From: DATCYX01 sp963714425
GTDB lineage: Bacteria > Chloroflexota > Anaerolineae > Anaerolineales > UBA4823
DNA: 64,000 nt
Reading direction: 5' to 3'
Assembly (NCBI GenBank): GCA_963714425.1
Contig: CAVQOI010000004.1
Span: forward strand, 673,940-737,939
A program made the position numbers and the translations under genes. Below the pieces are notes generated by a model, which was not told where the DNA came from, ran no database searches, and saw nothing but the letters and a program-made list of their open reading frames with translations. This document shows positions 62,207-64,000 of the stretch, piece by piece (the first letter of the stretch is position 1; every line of letters begins with the position of its first letter).

Positions 62207-63168
62207 GAACCGGCTCGCGACTGGAGCGCGTACTGCGCTCGGGCCGCTTCGCCGTCACCGCTGAGCTCAACCCGCCAGACAGCGCCGACCCCCAATCGGT
62301 ATACGAGCGCGCCCTGGTGCTGGCGGAGGTGTGCGACGCCATCAACGCCACGGACGCCTCCGGTGCGAATGTGCACATGTCCAGTGTGGGCGTGTGCGCC
62401 TTACTGACCCGCGCTGGCTACGAACCGGTGATGCAAGTCTCCTGCCGGGATAGGAACCGCATATCGATCCAGGGCGACCTGCTGGGAGCGGCAGCGATGG
62501 GCGTGCGCAATGTGCTGTGTCTGACCGGCGATGGTGTGCAAGCTGGCGATCAGCCGGAGGCCAAGCCAGTCTTCGATCTGGATTCGATCAGCCTGCTGCG
62601 CACGGCGCGCATGCTGCGCGACCAGGGCCGCTTCTTGAGCGGGCGGGAGCTGGATGTGCCGCCGAAATTCTTCCTGGGAGCTGCCAGCAACCCGTTCATC
62701 CCGCCCTATGATTTCCGCCCCCTGCGCATGGGCAAGAAGATCGCTGCCGGGGCTGAGTTCTTCCAGACCCAGTACTGCTTCGATTTCGGGCGCCTGTGCC
62801 AGTTTATGAACACCGTGCGCGATCTGGGCATTCATGAGCGAGCTTACATTCTGGTGGGCGTGGGCCCGCTTCGCTCTGCGAAGTCCGCAGAATGGACGCG
62901 CACGCATGTGCCTGGGGTGGTAATCCCCGACGAGACCATTGCGCGATTACAAGGCGCAGCTCCAGGAAAACAGCGCGAAGAAGGAAAGCGCATATGTATT
63001 GAGATGATCCAGCAGGTGCGCGAGGTCAAGGGCGTGAGCGGCGTGCACGTCATGGCTTACCGCCAGGAAGAGCTGGTTGCGGAGATCATCGAAGAAGCCG
63101 GGCTGCTGCCGCGCCGCTGGCGTGACGAGCTCGGACAGATTAATCCTTGTGAAGAGGTCCCTTCATAA
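62203..63168 (+). CDS. metF: Methylenetetrahydrofolate reductase family protein
   Basis: A 321-residue MetF-type TIM barrel with FAVTAELNPPDSADP at the start, DAINATDASGANVHMSS, and VLCLTGDGVQAGD, the FAD and folate segments. The likely start is TTG 62203, a four-base overlap with metV; the frame is open to 62149. In this setting the enzyme probably runs toward oxidation, taking methyl-THF made by the adjacent methyltransferase to methylene-THF, or it may supply methyl-THF. Which way it runs cannot be told from sequence. Confidence 0.88.
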   Translation: MRTGSRLERVLRSGRFAVTAELNPPDSADPQSVYERALVLAEVCDAINATDASGANVHMSSVGVCALLTRAGYEPVMQVSCRDRNRISIQGDLLGAAAMGVRNVLCLTGDGVQAGDQPEAKPVFDLDSISLLRTARMLRDQGRFLSGRELDVPPKFFLGAASNPFIPPYDFRPLRMGKKIAAGAEFFQTQYCFDFGRLCQFMNTVRDLGIHERAYILVGVGPLRSAKSAEWTRTHVPGVVIPDETIARLQGAAPGKQREEGKRICIEMIQQVREVKGVSGVHVMAYRQEELVAEIIEEAGLLPRRWRDELGQINPCEEVPS

Positions 63169-63171
63169 CTT

Positions 63172-64000
63172 ATGGAAACCATATTAACATCCCCTACGAA
63201 AGAAATCAGGATCGGACCCGAACACCCCTTTGTGATCATCGGCGAGCGCATCAACCCCACCGGGCGCAAATTTCTGGCAGCAGAGATGGCTGTATGGAAC
63301 TTCGAGCGGGTGATCTCCGACGCACTCGCCCAGGTAGAAGCCGGGGCGCACATGCTGGACGTGAACGCGGGCATCCCGATGGCGGACGAGCCCGCCATCC
63401 TGGCGGAGGCGGTGCGCCTGGTGCAGAGCGTTGTGGACGTGCCGCTGAGCATCGATTCGTCGATTGTCAAGGCATTGGAAGCCGGGTTGGGAGCTTACCA
63501 GGGCAAGCCGCTGGTCAACTCGGTGACCGGCGAGGAGGATCGCCTGGAGAGCGTGCTGCCGCTGGTGAAGAAGTACGGGGCGGCGGTGATCGGCATCACC
63601 AACGACGAGACGGGCATCTCCGAAGACCCTGATGCACGCTTCGCAATCGCCAGGAAGATCGTGGAGCGGGCTGAGGATCACGGAATCCCGCGCACCGATG
63701 TGCTGATCGATCCGCTGGCGATGCCGGTGGGAGCCGTGCGCTACGCCGGTAGGACGCTGTTCGCCATCGTGCGGCGCGTGCGGGAAGAGCTGGGAGTGAA
63801 TACCGTGTGCGGGGCTTCCAATATCTCCTTCGGCCTGCCGGGGCGGAGCAGCCTGAACGCTGCTTTTCTTTCCATGGCAATTGCAGCAGGTATGACCTGC
63901 GCAATCACCAATCCGCTTGAGGAGACGCTGCGTAAAACCATCCTGGCGGCGGATGTGATGATGGGCAACGACGAGAATTGCGCTACGTGGTTGAACGCCA
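63172..64000 (+). CDS. Pterin-binding methyltetrahydrofolate:corrinoid methyltransferase (partial, right edge)
   Basis: The frame is open from ATG 63172 to the right edge (276 residues so far) and is cut by the window. The sequence has the pterin-binding TIM-barrel pattern: IIGERINPTGRKFL, HMLDVNAGIP, LSIDSSIVKALEAGL, LVNSVTGEED, VIGITNDETGI and GASNISFGLPGR. This is the MtgA/AcsE/MetH-type folate domain that exchanges methyl between corrinoid and THF. It starts just four bases after metF, so it is co-transcribed. It is the natural acceptor step for the MttB-corrinoid pair. Confidence 0.9.
   Translation, partial: METILTSPTKEIRIGPEHPFVIIGERINPTGRKFLAAEMAVWNFERVISDALAQVEAGAHMLDVNAGIPMADEPAILAEAVRLVQSVVDVPLSIDSSIVKALEAGLGAYQGKPLVNSVTGEEDRLESVLPLVKKYGAAVIGITNDETGISEDPDARFAIARKIVERAEDHGIPRTDVLIDPLAMPVGAVRYAGRTLFAIVRRVREELGVNTVCGASNISFGLPGRSSLNAAFLSMAIAAGMTCAITNPLEETLRKTILAADVMMGNDENCATWLNA

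Noticed and set aside
1..64000. CRISPR arrays, tRNA or rRNA genes, transposases, prophage genes
   Set aside because: Looked for repeat-spacer patterns, tRNA T-loop-like sequences and typical mobile gene motifs; none were found. The only long tandem array is the DUF11 coding repeat.

Overview
The window looks like chromosomal DNA of a Chloroflexota bacterium, most likely class Anaerolineae. This rests on gene content rather than a marker gene. Many secreted proteins have Pro/Thr-rich linkers after the signal or lipobox, several end in a short hydrophobic-Pro-hydrophobic-Arg tail, DUF11 repeat surface proteins are present, and there is a corrinoid methyltransferase locus of a kind common in that lineage. 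I see no rRNA, tRNA, CRISPR array, phage or transposase gene. Three genes (M4 peptidase, PlsY-like, ABC-F) are broken by single-base frameshifts, so either draft-assembly indels or real decay is present.

Layout. 0-6.4 kb: macro-domain protein (cut by the left edge), YcaQ-like glycosylase, DUF3052, HAD phosphatase, CorA, YbaK/ProX-type deacylase, MoaA behind a Fur-like box, and a second HAD phosphatase. 6.4-20.2 kb is mostly minus strand: DUF92 membrane protein, PH-domain membrane protein, SbcD/YhaO-type nuclease, two tandem C39-like peptidase/TPR proteins, a frameshifted thermolysin-type peptidase, kynureninase with a zinc-ribbon partner, ArfB, a composite palindromic element, DUF2177, aldo-keto reductase and a DtxR-family regulator. 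20.3-22.9 kb: feoA-feoB-feoC-like ferrous iron uptake operon, divergent from the regulator across a shared palindrome. 23-36.8 kb: zinc alcohol dehydrogenase, cell-envelope lipoproteins (one with a degenerate M23 domain), PlsY-like remnant, DUF1906 plus Ycf48-like secreted protein, a reductase pair (extended SDR plus steroid 5-alpha-reductase-like), WD40 lipoprotein, DUF1566 lipoprotein and ComM. 36.8-45.1 kb: two membrane glycosyltransferases, frameshifted ABC-F ATPase, a metallo-beta-lactamase-fold remnant, patatin and pirin. 45.2-54.2 kb: a DUF11 surface protein with seven near-identical 375-bp repeats, a membrane-anchored proline-rich protein, a small unknown gene plus MsrA, PAP2 phosphatase, molbindin and a multi-pass membrane protein.

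54.3-64.0 kb holds the most coherent system: a GntR/UTRA regulator with a promoter-operator, an MttB-family methyltransferase without pyrrolysine, a ferredoxin/ASKHA corrinoid activator, a corrinoid protein, a homocysteine methyltransferase homologue, DUF1638, a small PF13769 protein, MetV, MetF and a pterin-binding methyltransferase cut by the right edge. Read as a pathway, a methyl group from an unknown methylated amine (or similar) would pass to a corrinoid protein and then to tetrahydrofolate, with MetF/MetV oxidising methyl-THF and a possible branch to homocysteine. DUF1638 and PF13769 are unassigned members of this locus.

The intergenic spaces carry several different perfect or near-perfect palindromes (6371-6416, 17964-18109, 41941-41967, 56674-56769, 59746-59807, 61663-61725) that look like dispersed repeat families or terminators.
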